From a virus, in IMG/VR virus record IMGVR_UViG_3300035180_001452, positions 1 to 64,000 of that record: a DNA stretch of 64,000 nucleotides; one strand, given 5' to 3'. Under the pieces are notes generated by a model. It did no database searches and was not told the origin of the DNA. It was given only the letters and a program-made list of their open reading frames with translations. Of the stretch, positions 17,666 to 27,233 are shown piece after piece; positions within the stretch are counted from its first letter, which is position 1; each line of letters starts with the position of its first letter. Position numbers and translations under genes: made by a program.

Positions 17666-19399
17666 TCAGCTTGAGATATTTTGGACTTCAAGTGGAGCAC
17701 TTTCAAAAGTGTATCCAAGGTATGTCCATAGCGAAGGATTATTAGAGTCCATATTACCAGTGGGCCATGAAGTTATTCTATCACCTTCTACTGGAAAATA
17801 CTTACATGTTGCTACTCTAAGCATATTAGTATTAGATTGAGAAAAAGATACCACTATAGACTGACCCGATATAGATCCAGAAGAGCCTTGTGTAGTTGTT
17901 TGGTATAACCTACCAAGCTTACATTGAACAACTGCGTTTAGGTCATCTAAATATGGAATACCACACTGATCAGTTAGGTATACGTATAGGTCATGTAATC
18001 CATCTGGTCCTTTATTAGGGCTTAAGTATAAGTAAGTTTTAGCTAGTCTAATTACATCAGAATGTATTAGGCTTTTTGTTACCCAGAAACCAGCTGTACT
18101 ACTGCGTATAACTCTAGATGCTGACATAGCAGAAGCATAAATAGTAAATCCTTGTATTAGTTCTGGTTTGTTTTCCCATATAAAGTATCTATTTCCACTA
18201 AAGTCAGTAGTACCTCCCATAGGAGTATCATCATCTAGAGCTATTGGCCTATAAATAATACTTTTATTATCGTTCTTTGTTATCCAAACATCTACCTTAA
18301 CTTTTGGTAAAGGCATATTATTATAGTCTAGAGCAGTTACTACTATCCTAACAGCCTCTCTATACACTCCTTCTGGAAAATCTGGAGTTTCACTTATTAC
18401 AATTTTACTAAGATTCTCAGCTGGATGTCTAGGTTTACTTAAATAAACAAATCCAGAATCTGCTCCTGACATAATAGGATTAATCTGTACATAGCTAGAA
18501 TCAGATGTACTAAATACACCAGTATCAAAACAACTATTATACTGAGCTTCTTCCCATCGTATAACTGCCTTCTCGTTCTTAAGTCTTAATATGCTTAGTA
18601 CAGTATTTTCTACATTAGTATCGTCTTCTGTAATACAAAACGAGCCATCTACATAGTATCTGACTGCAGTGCGAGTGCCTTCAGGTAGTAAGGTAGATGG
18701 CGTTATTACGTTCCTATCAACAGAGGCAACGTTAATAGGTCCATAGCCTATAGCATATATAACTGGTGACCATGCTCCAGTAGCTACTCGATCAAGCATG
18801 GTTCTAAGCTTACCGTCAGAGTCTACTAATAGTATCTCTTCTTGTAAAAGAGAAGGCTTATCCTTTAAATAGGTAGCAAATAAAGCTTCTTGCCTATTTG
18901 GATCATTAATATCTCTAGCAATCCACGCTCTTCTATTTATAAAATCCCAGTAATAATAGTTCCTATCTATTAAGTGCCCTGTGCTTGGCACTGTTACCAT
19001 ATCTACTCCGCTTGCATTAGTTAAGGCTACTAATTCACCGGGAACGTCTATGTACAGAAAGTTATTATCATATGCTGTTGGAGTTACTTGATTAAGCACA
19101 GATAGATTAGAGGTAGCTCTTGTGTACCTAAACTCTTCTCCATCTATAATTATAGGCCCTTGCCTGGACGCTGCTCTGAGATCTGGGCTGCTAGCAAGTA
19201 TAAGATTATCTGTTTCCCCAAACGGTACCTGAATATCTTCATAACCTTCTTGGGCATACAAATAATCCTCCTGGCCATTTAAATAGAACCAGCCGGATCT
19301 TACTTGTGGATACCATCTGTTTTTAGTACTTTGGTGAATATATACCTTTAGATCGTCTTCCCACCCAACGCCTGGTTGTACAGGATGAGTATTATACAT
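17666..19399 (-). CDS. Tail/baseplate-associated structural protein, 577 aa
   Basis: Begins MYNTHPVQPGVGWEDDLKVYIH after TAGGAGCCTGAC. Mostly beta; the central section 'VRIVVTALDYNNMPLPKVKVDVWITKND' followed by 'TDFSGNRYFIWENKP' has the layout of a bacterial Ig-like or carboxypeptidase-regulatory-like domain. No enzymatic motif is visible. Its ATG directly abuts the stop of the gpI-like protein 19401-20801, suggesting co-translation and perhaps a physical partnership, for example as the fibre or connector attached to that baseplate component. The function is not recognised. Confidence 0.7.
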   Translation of the reverse strand: MYNTHPVQPGVGWEDDLKVYIHQSTKNRWYPQVRSGWFYLNGQEDYLYAQEGYEDIQVPFGETDNLILASSPDLRAASRQGPIIIDGEEFRYTRATSNLSVLNQVTPTAYDNNFLYIDVPGELVALTNASGVDMVTVPSTGHLIDRNYYYWDFINRRAWIARDINDPNRQEALFATYLKDKPSLLQEEILLVDSDGKLRTMLDRVATGAWSPVIYAIGYGPINVASVDRNVITPSTLLPEGTRTAVRYYVDGSFCITEDDTNVENTVLSILRLKNEKAVIRWEEAQYNSCFDTGVFSTSDSSYVQINPIMSGADSGFVYLSKPRHPAENLSKIVISETPDFPEGVYREAVRIVVTALDYNNMPLPKVKVDVWITKNDNKSIIYRPIALDDDTPMGGTTDFSGNRYFIWENKPELIQGFTIYASAMSASRVIRSSTAGFWVTKSLIHSDVIRLAKTYLYLSPNKGPDGLHDLYVYLTDQCGIPYLDDLNAVVQCKLGRLYQTTTQGSSGSISGQSIVVSFSQSNTNMLRVATCKYFPVEGDRITSWPTGNMDSNNPSLWTYLGYTFESAPLEVQNISS

Positions 19400-19400
19400 G

Positions 19401-20801
19401 TCAGGCTCCTAATGTTCTAGGAATATATTCCAACTCTGGCTTAATACTATCGTCTGTAAACCAGACTACCTTTTCCCATTGAACTTTACCTAAGGTAACT
19501 TTAACTGAGTTTGATATGCTATTAGCTATCTCATATAGATAGCTTGTTCCACTACCATCTGGGTTATACAGCTTATTCTTATACTCATTTGATGAAAGAG
19601 TATAAACCTTAGCTGCCCTAGCTACGTATACTAAATAGGCCTGGTTAGCATCGATATTACCAGAGACTGGAGAGAGGAGGGTTATATAGCCCTGAGAGTT
19701 TCTAGTTATACTGTATGAGGAATATCCGTAGCTTGCAGTAACCGAGGTGTTAGAAGGAGAATTAAAGATAATAGTATTACCTACAATAGCAGAAACAGGC
19801 TGTGTAGAATACCCTCCTACTATAATCCTTAAACTTTCTGATTTAGGAATTTTAGTAGACTTATATATATTATCGCTTATTTTTCTTAGATCTTCAACCT
19901 TAATACTATCCTTATCTACCCCATAAACTATTAGCTCTACGGCATCTGTAATACCAACATCACTTAGTGCTACGGCTCCTGTTGGTACCCATGAAAAGAA
20001 TGAGATTAAATCTATTCTTCTAGCTACTTCAGCAGATAGCTTGGGTATAGTAGGACCACCATTTATATAATAACAGGACTTCTGTCTGTTGTAATAATCA
20101 AAGTTATTTTCCCTAGGTAATCTAGGAAGATCTCTAGTTAGTCCAATAGCATCCCATGCATTATATAGATCATATTTAGATAATGGTTGCCATGGACCTC
20201 CATTTATTTGTATAGAGCCTGATGCATCAAGAGCTTCTACCATGTATACCGGGGAGTATCTTACTACTATAGGCGTATCATATGGTAGGTATATTACTCC
20301 ACTAGAGGCTGATATATAATGAGACTGGCATGGGAGTCTTTCGAAGGCAGCTCCAGCTTTGTACCAAACATCACTATCTGGAACCAGAGGACTAAGCTGT
20401 ATAGAGAAATCACTTCCCGGTACAGCTGTTGTTTCTAGTACCTCCAGATTCCTAAGTACGATACTACCATTCCACACAAAGAATATAGGCAGTGTAGAAT
20501 GTGTAAAGTCAAACAGGTCTGTAGCTCTAGCTACAGTACCTGATCCTGCAGGACAGCTAAAGTTTATAGTAAGATCTGTACTATCTACATTTTGAGTATA
20601 TGCTATCCATCCTAGCCTAGGATGCCCCCAACTGGAGAATGTGCGCTCTCCTAGATAATCATCAAGGTCTCTTCTTATATTTACGTATTGATCTAACCAA
20701 GCTGATATCCAGAACGTAGCAAGAAGAGAGCCAGATGTTGGAGGGTATCTTACAGACATCCATCTTGGCCAGTACTGTATATACTCTATATCGTAGGGCA
20801 T
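19401..20801 (-). CDS. Baseplate gpI-like/tail protein, paralogue 2, 466 aa
   Basis: Clear paralogue of 21360-22814: both open with a '[YF]-[FW]-P-[RQ]-W-M' motif (YWPRWMSVRY; YFPQWMDIHY), contain 'DLPRxxxExNxxYxxRxK' in the middle (about residue 235), and end with 'V-x-V-T-L-G-x-x-x-WEKVxWFTxDxIxPxLxYIP'. In P2- and PBSX-like tail clusters the gene following baseplate J is gpI/XkdU, which joins the wedge to fibres; the position here matches. GAGAGGAGAG precedes ATG 20801. A strong hairpin lies just upstream (20828-20858), separating it from the small gene before it. Confidence 0.65.
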   Translation of the reverse strand: MPYDIEYIQYWPRWMSVRYPPTSGSLLATFWISAWLDQYVNIRRDLDDYLGERTFSSWGHPRLGWIAYTQNVDSTDLTINFSCPAGSGTVARATDLFDFTHSTLPIFFVWNGSIVLRNLEVLETTAVPGSDFSIQLSPLVPDSDVWYKAGAAFERLPCQSHYISASSGVIYLPYDTPIVVRYSPVYMVEALDASGSIQINGGPWQPLSKYDLYNAWDAIGLTRDLPRLPRENNFDYYNRQKSCYYINGGPTIPKLSAEVARRIDLISFFSWVPTGAVALSDVGITDAVELIVYGVDKDSIKVEDLRKISDNIYKSTKIPKSESLRIIVGGYSTQPVSAIVGNTIIFNSPSNTSVTASYGYSSYSITRNSQGYITLLSPVSGNIDANQAYLVYVARAAKVYTLSSNEYKNKLYNPDGSGTSYLYEIANSISNSVKVTLGKVQWEKVVWFTDDSIKPELEYIPRTLGA

Positions 20802-20827
20802 TACTCTCCTCTCCCGGTATTATTCAA

Positions 20828-20858
20828 ATGGGGGCCTAGTATAGGACTAAGCCCCCAT
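20828..20858 (-). terminator. Intergenic GC-rich hairpin, possible terminator
   Basis: ATGGGGGC and GCCCCCAT pair perfectly over 8 bp, extended inward by four more pairs after one mismatch, with a 5-base loop. On the minus strand it lies just after the stop of 20872-21303 and is followed by ATTTG, a weak U-tract. It may terminate, attenuate or protect the mRNA end between the small gene and 19401-20801. Confidence 0.5.
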
Positions 20859-20871
20859 ATACTACTCATTA

Positions 20872-21303
20872 CTAGCTTAGCTGAAGGGTACCTTTTGCAG
20901 GTAGCGGACCGACATTTACAGTAGCTTCACCCGTGTTCGCATTAAAGAGGGTGAACCCAACAGAAAACTGGTCACCAGTCTTTATTACCACATATCTAGC
21001 AGTAGCCCAATAATACTTAATACCGCTAGAATAACCAGGTACCCAGTTAGTTAGATCAGTATAGGAAAACTTACCACTATCAACAATACATACTGTAGTA
21101 TCGCCACTACTAAATGAGCTCGCATTTGCTACATTAGTTAGTGCTACGCCTCTAAATGGGCCAAACCACGCCATGATATTTACATACCCGCTAATAAGGG
21201 TTGGTGTCTTGTTGATATGAAACCCAACTGCAATAGTATTCTTACCATCAAGAGAGATAGCCGATGCGCCATTCGGAACTAGTACGTCTGTATAAATTGC
21301 CAT
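20872..21303 (-). CDS. Small beta-rich virion-type protein, 143 aa
   Basis: Starts MAIYTDVLVPNGASAISLDG. An in-frame ATG at 21336 is possible, but ATG 21303 has an ideal AAGGAG seven bases or so upstream (AAAGGAGAAGCAGAAA), so it is preferred. The product is beta-rich, has no signal peptide or charged tail, and looks like a small decoration, fibre-tip or adaptor domain. It is the only gene in the block bracketed by two hairpins (21332-21350 upstream, 20828-20858 downstream), so it may have a separate transcript level from its neighbours. No family recognised. Confidence 0.7.
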   Translation of the reverse strand: MAIYTDVLVPNGASAISLDGKNTIAVGFHINKTPTLISGYVNIMAWFGPFRGVALTNVANASSFSSGDTTVCIVDSGKFSYTDLTNWVPGYSSGIKYYWATARYVVIKTGDQFSVGFTLFNANTGEATVNVGPLPAKGTLQLS

Positions 21304-21331
21304 TTTCTGCTTCTCCTTTAATAAAACCACT

Positions 21332-21350
21332 ATCACTTTAATAAAGTGAT
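21332..21350 (-). terminator. Perfect 8-bp hairpin with U-rich 3' flank
   Basis: ATCACTTT and AAAGTGAT pair over 8 bp around a 3-base loop. On the minus strand the stem is followed within a few bases by GGTTTTATT. AT-rich, so a weak terminator or attenuator at best. It lies between the stop of 21360-22814 and the ribosome binding site of 20872-21303. Confidence 0.35.
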
Positions 21351-21359
21351 TAGTTTAAC

Positions 21360-22814
21360 TTACGTGTCCATAGGTATAGGAATATAATCTAGCTGAGGAG
21401 ATATTTCGTCTTGTGTGAACCAATGAACCTTTTCCCATCTAGCATATCCTAATGTTACATTAACCTTCTTTCTAATGTTGTTAGCAATATCCAGGAATAG
21501 TGAAGTAGGGAGACCGTCTCCAGTTAATAGTTTCTGTTCTTTATATTTCTTCTTGCTTAGTGTATTAACCTGGATTCCTGTAGTCCATGCTACTTCGTAT
21601 ATGTCCTCTGCAGTATTACCGGTTCTTTGAAGTACTGTAATATTACCGGATGGTTGAACCACGTAGTTAGTATATCGATAGTTAGCTATCAGAGAATTGC
21701 TATATGCACTGGAGGCATATATTCTTCCACTAGCTGGAGTAACATTTAGTAGAGCACCCTCGTTGAAAATATACGGCTGTTCGATTTCTCTTTTAGTCGT
21801 ATAGTAGATAAGTCCTTGCTCCTTCATCATCTCTTCTAGAGAATAGCTATACTTAGGTAATTCGTGAATCCACACATCAGCTATCGAGGAGCTGTTCCAT
21901 GTAAGTAATACCATTCCATTCCAGTAACTGGTGTCCAAAACCCCGAGTCTTCTTCCTACGGCCTGTTTTAGTCCATCTTCTGTAGAACTTCCTGGGAATG
22001 GGTATACGGACTTTAGTCTCTTCCAGTAAGACTGGTTGTCTTCTCCTAAAAATCTAGGTAGATCTACTACTAGGCCTATCTCATCTATTGAGCTCCAATA
22101 GTCCATATACTCCAGTGGTACTGCTGGGCCATTATTTATAGATACTGTAGCATTAGTAAGATCAGATAATAAAGAATTAGACTGATAAACAATAGTTACT
22201 GGCCCAGTAATGTTAGATATAGTAGATGTAGTTTCTGTAGTAGGTCCTGATCGATTTAAGCTTCCTGGCTCTTCTATATGCCAAATACCTGTGGCATCTT
22301 CTCTCCAATAGATATCCGTTCCGCTAAGTATTTCTCCATCTGGAAAAGTAACTGTGCCAGTAGCTACTACAGATAGTACACTTATAGTTAGTCCCATAAA
22401 GTATATAGCATAGTTATTATTATCTACTATATACGCGGGTCCTACAGCTGTAGTAAATTCCCACTCTGTTGAGCATATGGTGGGATAAATAGTTCTACTA
22501 GGAGTAGTTATAGAAACCGATGTTATTTGATTACTAGAAAGATCGGTACCTACATACCAACCTCTACTAGGTTCTCCTAACCAATTATTAAGAAACTTCT
22601 CTCTTTCTACCTTATAGCTATAGTATGCAGATGACAGTAGCTCTCTACCAGGAGAAACTAGAAACCTTCTTAATAGAGACCCAGTGGCTGGATCTGTATT
22701 ATAATGTATATCCATCCACTGCGGGAAATAGCTGCCTATAGTATCTGCTCCAGAAGATATGATATCTGGAATATATATTAAAACAGAAGAGGCAGGTGTT
22801 CCGACTACTGGCAT
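21360..22814 (-). CDS. Baseplate gpI-like/tail protein, paralogue 1, 484 aa
   Basis: Paralogue of 19401-20801 (see shared YFPQWM, DLPRFLGEDN and WEKVHWFTQDEI...YIP motifs). Located two genes after baseplate J, the usual place of gpI/XkdU-like proteins that form the outer baseplate wedge and anchor fibres. ATAGGAGATATAG precedes ATG 22814. No membrane segment or catalytic motif. The assignment to the gpI-like role rests on position and the conserved 'DLPR...E....Y..R.K' core rather than on strong sequence identity. Confidence 0.65.
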   Translation of the reverse strand: MPVVGTPASSVLIYIPDIISSGADTIGSYFPQWMDIHYNTDPATGSLLRRFLVSPGRELLSSAYYSYKVEREKFLNNWLGEPSRGWYVGTDLSSNQITSVSITTPSRTIYPTICSTEWEFTTAVGPAYIVDNNNYAIYFMGLTISVLSVVATGTVTFPDGEILSGTDIYWREDATGIWHIEEPGSLNRSGPTTETTSTISNITGPVTIVYQSNSLLSDLTNATVSINNGPAVPLEYMDYWSSIDEIGLVVDLPRFLGEDNQSYWKRLKSVYPFPGSSTEDGLKQAVGRRLGVLDTSYWNGMVLLTWNSSSIADVWIHELPKYSYSLEEMMKEQGLIYYTTKREIEQPYIFNEGALLNVTPASGRIYASSAYSNSLIANYRYTNYVVQPSGNITVLQRTGNTAEDIYEVAWTTGIQVNTLSKKKYKEQKLLTGDGLPTSLFLDIANNIRKKVNVTLGYARWEKVHWFTQDEISPQLDYIPIPMDT

Positions 22815-22823
22815 CTATATCTC

Positions 22824-23336
22824 CTATACTACCTTTAGGACAATATTAGTATTTGCAAATTCCTTTACATAAGTACTTAGCAGGTTCCATGGATAGTCTA
22901 CTGGATCTACCTTTCTTCCAGGCGGAAACGCTATTTCTGCATGAGATTTGACAGATACCGTGTTTCCAAACTTATGCCTGAGATAGGCTACTACAAGAGC
23001 TGTAGATTTAACAAGAGCATCTGGCCAGGCCTCTTGCCCATCTATATGCTCCTGTTCTATACCTACTGTATATGTATTACTATACCTCCAGTCAGAAACG
23101 GTTCCACAATGAAAAGCTATATCCTTATCCTGTACGAAGTGATAGATATCCCCGGTAATGGTTGTGTACCAGTGCACGCTTACACGCCTATCTGTTTTTC
23201 CTGATAGAACTTGTATATCACCATTCTTCCTTCCATCAGTAGAATGAAGGATTATTCCATATATAGATGTTCTATCAGATGGAAGGTAATATCCACTCTT
23301 GCACTGAACCCAGTTATACTTTAGTACTGTGTCCAT
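22824..23336 (-). CDS. N-acetylmuramoyl-L-alanine amidase (Amidase_2 family), 170 aa
   Basis: A single-domain, T7-lysozyme/PGRP-type zinc amidase that cuts the bond between N-acetylmuramic acid and L-alanine in peptidoglycan. Visible signature residues: H31 in GIILHST, H55 in VSVHWY, the core strand VGIEQEH (E94), H132 in KSHAEI and D144 in PPGRKVDP, which give the expected His/His/Asp zinc set and general-base region. Length is typical. There is no signal peptide, so it would act from the virion or with a holin encoded elsewhere. Being between baseplate J and the gpI-like gene argues for a structural lysin acting during cell-wall penetration. TAGGAGGGCTAG precedes ATG 23336. It adds to two other peptidoglycan hydrolase domains in the hub protein. 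Confidence 0.88.
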   Translation of the reverse strand: MDTVLKYNWVQCKSGYYLPSDRTSIYGIILHSTDGRKNGDIQVLSGKTDRRVSVHWYTTITGDIYHFVQDKDIAFHCGTVSDWRYSNTYTVGIEQEHIDGQEAWPDALVKSTALVVAYLRHKFGNTVSVKSHAEIAFPPGRKVDPVDYPWNLLSTYVKEFANTNIVLKVV

Positions 23337-23345
23337 CTAGCCCTC

Positions 23346-24449
23346 CTAACTAACATTAATAACTCTAGATACAAATCTCTCTCCTGGATCTAATAGTTGA
23401 TTTGCTTTTAAGGATGGTAGCCCATCTATAGTCATACTAACATCACTATCAACTATATCTGAAGAAGCCTCTTGAACTCTCGCTGCTAGCTCAGAGTATA
23501 TAATACTACCATTACCAGAAGAATCTTCTATTGGTAGGTTGTCTAGATATCCACGAACTGCAGCAGATACCATAGACTTTACGCTAGATACAGCTGCTCC
23601 TGGTTTTACTACAAGCTTAACTGTTACATCAACAAACTTGACTACTGGAGCTTTAGCTATAGCAGATATACCAGCAGCGGTATTTTCATCCAGTACCCTC
23701 TGGCATTCTTGAATGACTGAGTCAGGAACAACTCTATCATAGCCATAGATAAGCACATCTAGAGTTCCTGTTCCTCTAGCTAAGTTCAGTATCTGGACAT
23801 CCCTAACACCGGGAACGTCTAACAGATATGACCTAATGGCTGTTAGGTTAGCTCCTTCTTTTCTATAGATCTCCTGCTGAATTCTAACCCTATAGTTAGC
23901 ATCAGATTCCAGGTCACTACCAGTAGTGATTGGTAGTTCGTTTGTAACAGATAGGTCTAGTAGTCCTACATCATGAGAGTCAATCCTACCTGCTCCTATA
24001 TTGTAGTACTCTCCTGGAGCAGCTGCCACAACGTCTACGTACTCCCTACTTCCAGGCTGTATAACAATTTGAAACGCAGTGTAGTAAGATATAGATGGAT
24101 CTGAAGAGGGCCATACTCTAGTATGAATAGGAACAGTAACTGATACAAGTCTATTGTTAGTAAAAACTACAGATAACGCTCCTCCAACAGTACTAGAAGC
24201 TACAGCTGCCCTTCTAGCTACTCCAAAGAATTGTCCTATCTTATCTAGATTGGTACCAGTAGCACTAGACAATAGTCCTTGGGATTCTATAAATTCTAGC
24301 TCATCCCACAAGTCTGTAAGCTCCTGACAAAATACCCTTAGTATATTAGCTGCAAATCCAGACTCACTATCATTAGTAAGTCCTGTTTGAGCGGATACTT
24401 TGTTCCAGGTTCTACGTAGCATTTCATCGAATGTAGGACGAGTAATCAT
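23346..24449 (-). CDS. Baseplate J/gp47-like wedge protein, 367 aa
   Basis: Well-preserved Baseplate_J family protein. N-terminal helical region (DEMLRRTWNKV ... GTNLDKIGQFFGVAR), the conserved middle section with 'AAAPGEYYNIGAGRI' (the family's G-x-x-x-N-v-x-x-G-x-i signature), 'DANYRVRIQQEIYRKEGANLTAIRSYLLDVPGVRDVQIL' and the C-terminal beta segment 'SELAARVQEASSDIVD'. This protein forms the triangular wedge of the baseplate with the gp25-like protein (28161-28574) and the gpI-like protein. ATAGGAGATTTTTT precedes ATG 24449. Length is usual for the P2 gpJ/XkdT group. Confidence 0.9.
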   Translation of the reverse strand: MITRPTFDEMLRRTWNKVSAQTGLTNDSESGFAANILRVFCQELTDLWDELEFIESQGLLSSATGTNLDKIGQFFGVARRAAVASSTVGGALSVVFTNNRLVSVTVPIHTRVWPSSDPSISYYTAFQIVIQPGSREYVDVVAAAPGEYYNIGAGRIDSHDVGLLDLSVTNELPITTGSDLESDANYRVRIQQEIYRKEGANLTAIRSYLLDVPGVRDVQILNLARGTGTLDVLIYGYDRVVPDSVIQECQRVLDENTAAGISAIAKAPVVKFVDVTVKLVVKPGAAVSSVKSMVSAAVRGYLDNLPIEDSSGNGSIIYSELAARVQEASSDIVDSDVSMTIDGLPSLKANQLLDPGERFVSRVINVS

Positions 24450-24463
24450 AAAAAATCTCCTAT

Positions 24464-24505
24464 AACCTGCAGGCTAGTAGCCATTAGCTACTAGCCTAAA
24501 AGGTT
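24464..24505 (-). promoter_or_regulatory. Long intergenic hairpin ahead of baseplate J
   Basis: AGGCTAGTAGC and GCTACTAGCCT form a perfect 11-bp stem with a 5-base loop (24471-24497), extended after small bulges by AACCT/AGGTT. There is no U-tract on the minus strand, so an mRNA processing or stability element fits better than a terminator. It sits between the 130-residue gene and the J gene's ribosome binding site. Confidence 0.5.
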
Positions 24506-24896
24506 ACGATGGTCTTGGAATTACCGGGAACCTAACTTCGCTTCTCTTAAACTCTAGGTTAGTTAGGAACTCTTCGACACTATACTTTAAGTCCCACCTG
24601 ATGGGGGATATTTCTATAATATAGTCGAAACAGGAAATACTTCCAGATATGTATGGACCATCCTTTTCGTCAGTTACCTTAAGATTAACATATATAGGTC
24701 TGCCCATTAAAGGAAGAGGTTCCATACTATCTATAGGGCTGTCCTTTCTATCTAAAGCAGCTAGAAATAGCCCCTGTCTTACTCCAGAATCTAACATAGC
24801 CTTAGAAATAGTTGTCATTGGAGTAACTGTCTTAGGGAGCAAAGACTTTACTGTTACTAATACTTCAAGTAATGTCTTTGCTATTTCATGATTCAT
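24504..24896 (-). CDS. Hypothetical baseplate-cluster protein, 130 aa
   Basis: Small protein starting MNHEIAKTLLEVLVTVKSLL, with a helical N-terminal third and a beta-rich remainder (PIYVNLKVTDEK, GSISCFDYIIEIS). No recognised family. It sits between the glycosyltransferase and baseplate J with a good ribosome binding site (GAAAGGC). Given its neighbours it may be a small baseplate or wedge component. The stop is followed by the long hairpin at 24464-24505. Confidence 0.6.
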   Translation of the reverse strand: MNHEIAKTLLEVLVTVKSLLPKTVTPMTTISKAMLDSGVRQGLFLAALDRKDSPIDSMEPLPLMGRPIYVNLKVTDEKDGPYISGSISCFDYIIEISPIRWDLKYSVEEFLTNLEFKRSEVRFPVIPRPS

Positions 24897-24912
24897 ATTT
24901 AATAGCCTTTCT

Positions 24913-27141
24913 TTACCAAGCTGGATAGCACTCGCACTTCTTATACTTTAGCCCAGAGCCACAAGGACATGGATCATTACGACCTACGTTACCCCATAGT
25001 ACCGGGTATTTTCTATAAATAGGTCTGTTTGATTTAGCCGTTTCTATAAGCTGATTCCATACTTTAGGCCATAGATGGACATTCTTTCTCATGTCAAAGT
25101 CTTTTTCTACTATGGCTTTCATAGTAGCACCCATCCTCTTTCTTTCGCTCTCGTTCTCAATTAGATAGGCAATATTTTCGTAAGTAATATCGTTAAACCC
25201 ATTCTTGCCATTTCTAATAGTAGTAACGTATGGAGGAATCTTACTGGCTACACATGGAATTCCCCAGGCACCATACTCTAGTACCTTCAAGTTGCTGTTT
25301 AGAGTAGCAATTCCACCGGCTACGAACTTCTCTCCGGCTACCTGAATATTATATGGAGTAAGTTCTACTTCTTCTATTGAAGTAATTTGATCATAGACTA
25401 TAGGATCTTCAACTTCATACTCTAACGTTTGAATATTTGTATGGAACTTATCTATATAGGAACCTACTATTCGTAGTAGTCCACCGTTATCTGGTTCTTC
25501 AAGCTTAATCGATACAATACCAAACCCTAACAATAGTTCCTGTATGCTACTAAGAATACTAGAGTCTAACGACCTCATATCTAGAGTGCCTTGATCGCCA
25601 TCTTCCGTGTGTGCATAAACAAAGGAAGCTACTACATATCCTTTAATGAAGGCAGCTACTACTTCTCTTGGAGATCTAAAGATAATCTCTGGAACACGAT
25701 ACTCCTGCTCACCTTCCGGTAACACTAGCCCTAGATACGATAAGAAATCTAGTAGCTTAGGATTATTAACTACTACTCTATCATCAGACTTAGTTAGATT
25801 ATCCTGATCACAAATACCTAGGCTATTAAGTAATGCTACCAATCTTTCTGTAGCGCTCTTATTAGAGAGTATCTTTATAGTTAAAGGAGCAATACTTTCT
25901 ATACTGCTACCACAGATTATCCCTAGTACTTCAGCCCAATCCTCATTTATAATAGATGGGCTAGGAGGATCTTCTAGAGGAAAGATAACAGAACATTTAC
26001 TGTGAGAGAACTGATAGCTAGATATAGGAAGCTTATCTCCAACCTGAAGCTCTTTAGCTAGCTTAGTACCATTCTCTGTTAGCTGCCTATGCTCTTCTGT
26101 CATAGTAAGGGTATAGCCACACCTAGTAACAACCTTTACTCCCTTCTTTCTTGATTGGGGGTCGGTTGCTATAACTTCTACAAACTCGCTACCATTCCAT
26201 ACTTTATCACCGGATAGTAGTGATATGATCGGCTTAATCCCGGTTGGAGTTGATACTCTAGTTCTCCAGTCTAAGCACTTAGATGCATTAAATCTACAGT
26301 TGATAGTAGGCGCTAGACCAATATCAAAGTTAGCAAGACCTGTTGGATATTCTTCAAATGGTCTTGGTGGTACAAACAAAACTCTTTCTGGGTCTAGTTC
26401 CCACATATCTACTATAGCCTGCATGAGCTGCTGACTAGTATAGATCCCAAATTTTACGTAATCATATTTCTTTAGAATTCTTGGAATGATGGACCTTAGT
26501 AGCTGAAGATCTTCTAGGTGGGTAGTTCCGCCCGACCATCCTACTACAAGATAGTTTGGATCTTTATCCTCAGGTAAAGTCTTCCAGTCTCTTAGATCAA
26601 AGTCAATCGAGTTAGGAAGCACCTCTATATTAAGATTAAAGTTACTATAATCACCAGCAAGCTCTACAGTACTAACAGTCACTCCGGTAACTTTATTTAG
26701 TAAAGTACTTACCATCTTTAGCTCTTCAGTACCTTGGTGATATACACTATATACTGGAGAGCTAGGTAGTACACTATGTAAGTTGTCATCAACTTCATAA
26801 ATGACAGGCTTACCATACTTTAGTGCTTCATAAAGCATGCGCTCAGCAACATTTTTATCGTACTGTCTCTGAGCTATGATAATATCAGCATTTAGAACTT
26901 CTTCTAGTGAGCATACCTGTACATATCTACAATTAGCACCAAGTCTATTTAGATAGGTAAATGGATGTACCATCCTATAGTTGCCGCATGCTGTATCATC
27001 AGCAACTAGCCCTAAAACATTTAATCCTTTATAGACATTATTTACTACTGGAGGACACTCAACTTTAGGCAGATTAGTAGTATCCACTTTAGGCAGGCTA
27101 GTAGTATCCACTATACTAGTGGCACTATTTTCTAGAGGCAT
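24913..27141 (-). CDS. GT4-like glycosyltransferase interrupted by an intein, with SEC-C zinc tail, 742 aa
   Basis: Residues ~38-288 and 616-700 together make a GT-B-fold glycosyltransferase of the GT4 type: [13 protein letters not shown], a second domain beginning [15 protein letters not shown], then the donor-binding helix region [18 protein letters not shown] carrying the conserved E of the EX7E-like motif. An intein (residues 289-615) splits this motif exactly between NASK and SNLK. The C-terminus has [14 protein letters not shown] (C725, C727, C736, C738), a SEC-C-type zinc-binding motif. After splicing the enzyme would be about 415 residues. It would transfer a sugar to an unknown acceptor; tail proteins or host wall sugars are guesses. 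A promoter-like element lies upstream at 27220-27228, and AAGGAAGTCAG precedes ATG 27141. Confidence 0.82.
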   Translation of the reverse strand: MPLENSATSIVDTTSLPKVDTTNLPKVECPPVVNNVYKGLNVLGLVADDTACGNYRMVHPFTYLNRLGANCRYVQVCSLEEVLNADIIIAQRQYDKNVAERMLYEALKYGKPVIYEVDDNLHSVLPSSPVYSVYHQGTEELKMVSTLLNKVTGVTVSTVELAGDYSNFNLNIEVLPNSIDFDLRDWKTLPEDKDPNYLVVGWSGGTTHLEDLQLLRSIIPRILKKYDYVKFGIYTSQQLMQAIVDMWELDPERVLFVPPRPFEEYPTGLANFDIGLAPTINCRFNASKCLDWRTRVSTPTGIKPIISLLSGDKVWNGSEFVEVIATDPQSRKKGVKVVTRCGYTLTMTEEHRQLTENGTKLAKELQVGDKLPISSYQFSHSKCSVIFPLEDPPSPSIINEDWAEVLGIICGSSIESIAPLTIKILSNKSATERLVALLNSLGICDQDNLTKSDDRVVVNNPKLLDFLSYLGLVLPEGEQEYRVPEIIFRSPREVVAAFIKGYVVASFVYAHTEDGDQGTLDMRSLDSSILSSIQELLLGFGIVSIKLEEPDNGGLLRIVGSYIDKFHTNIQTLEYEVEDPIVYDQITSIEEVELTPYNIQVAGEKFVAGGIATLNSNLKVLEYGAWGIPCVASKIPPYVTTIRNGKNGFNDITYENIAYLIENESERKRMGATMKAIVEKDFDMRKNVHLWPKVWNQLIETAKSNRPIYRKYPVLWGNVGRNDPCPCGSGLKYKKCECYPAW
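25297..26277 (-). other. Intein 1 (in glycosyltransferase), 327 aa, degenerate LAGLIDADG region
   Basis: Residues 289-615 of the host protein. Block A: C289-L-D-W...V-S-T-P-T-G...GDKVW. Block [10 protein letters not shown] with the T-x-x-H motif. The C-terminal block is '[19 protein letters not shown]' followed by S616 as the +1 nucleophile. The usual penultimate His is Leu. The endonuclease helices look like [10 protein letters not shown] and [12 protein letters not shown]: the catalytic acidic residues of LAGLIDADG are missing, so homing activity is probably lost while splicing is plausible. Confidence 0.85.
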
Positions 27142-27219
27142 CTGACTTCCTTTCTTATCACACCGTCTTTCAGGTGAGGCTTTTTCAAAGACAGGGAAAT
27201 TTTTATAGACCCTACTGGT

Positions 27220-27228
27220 ATTATGGCA
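27220..27228 (-). promoter_or_regulatory. Extended -10-like promoter element upstream of glycosyltransferase
   Basis: Minus-strand TGC-CATAAT in the 92-base gap before ATG 27141, within GTATGCCATAATACC. It matches the elements at 29550, 49351 and 60137. No convincing -35 box is seen. Confidence 0.5.
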
Positions 27229-27233
27229 TACGT

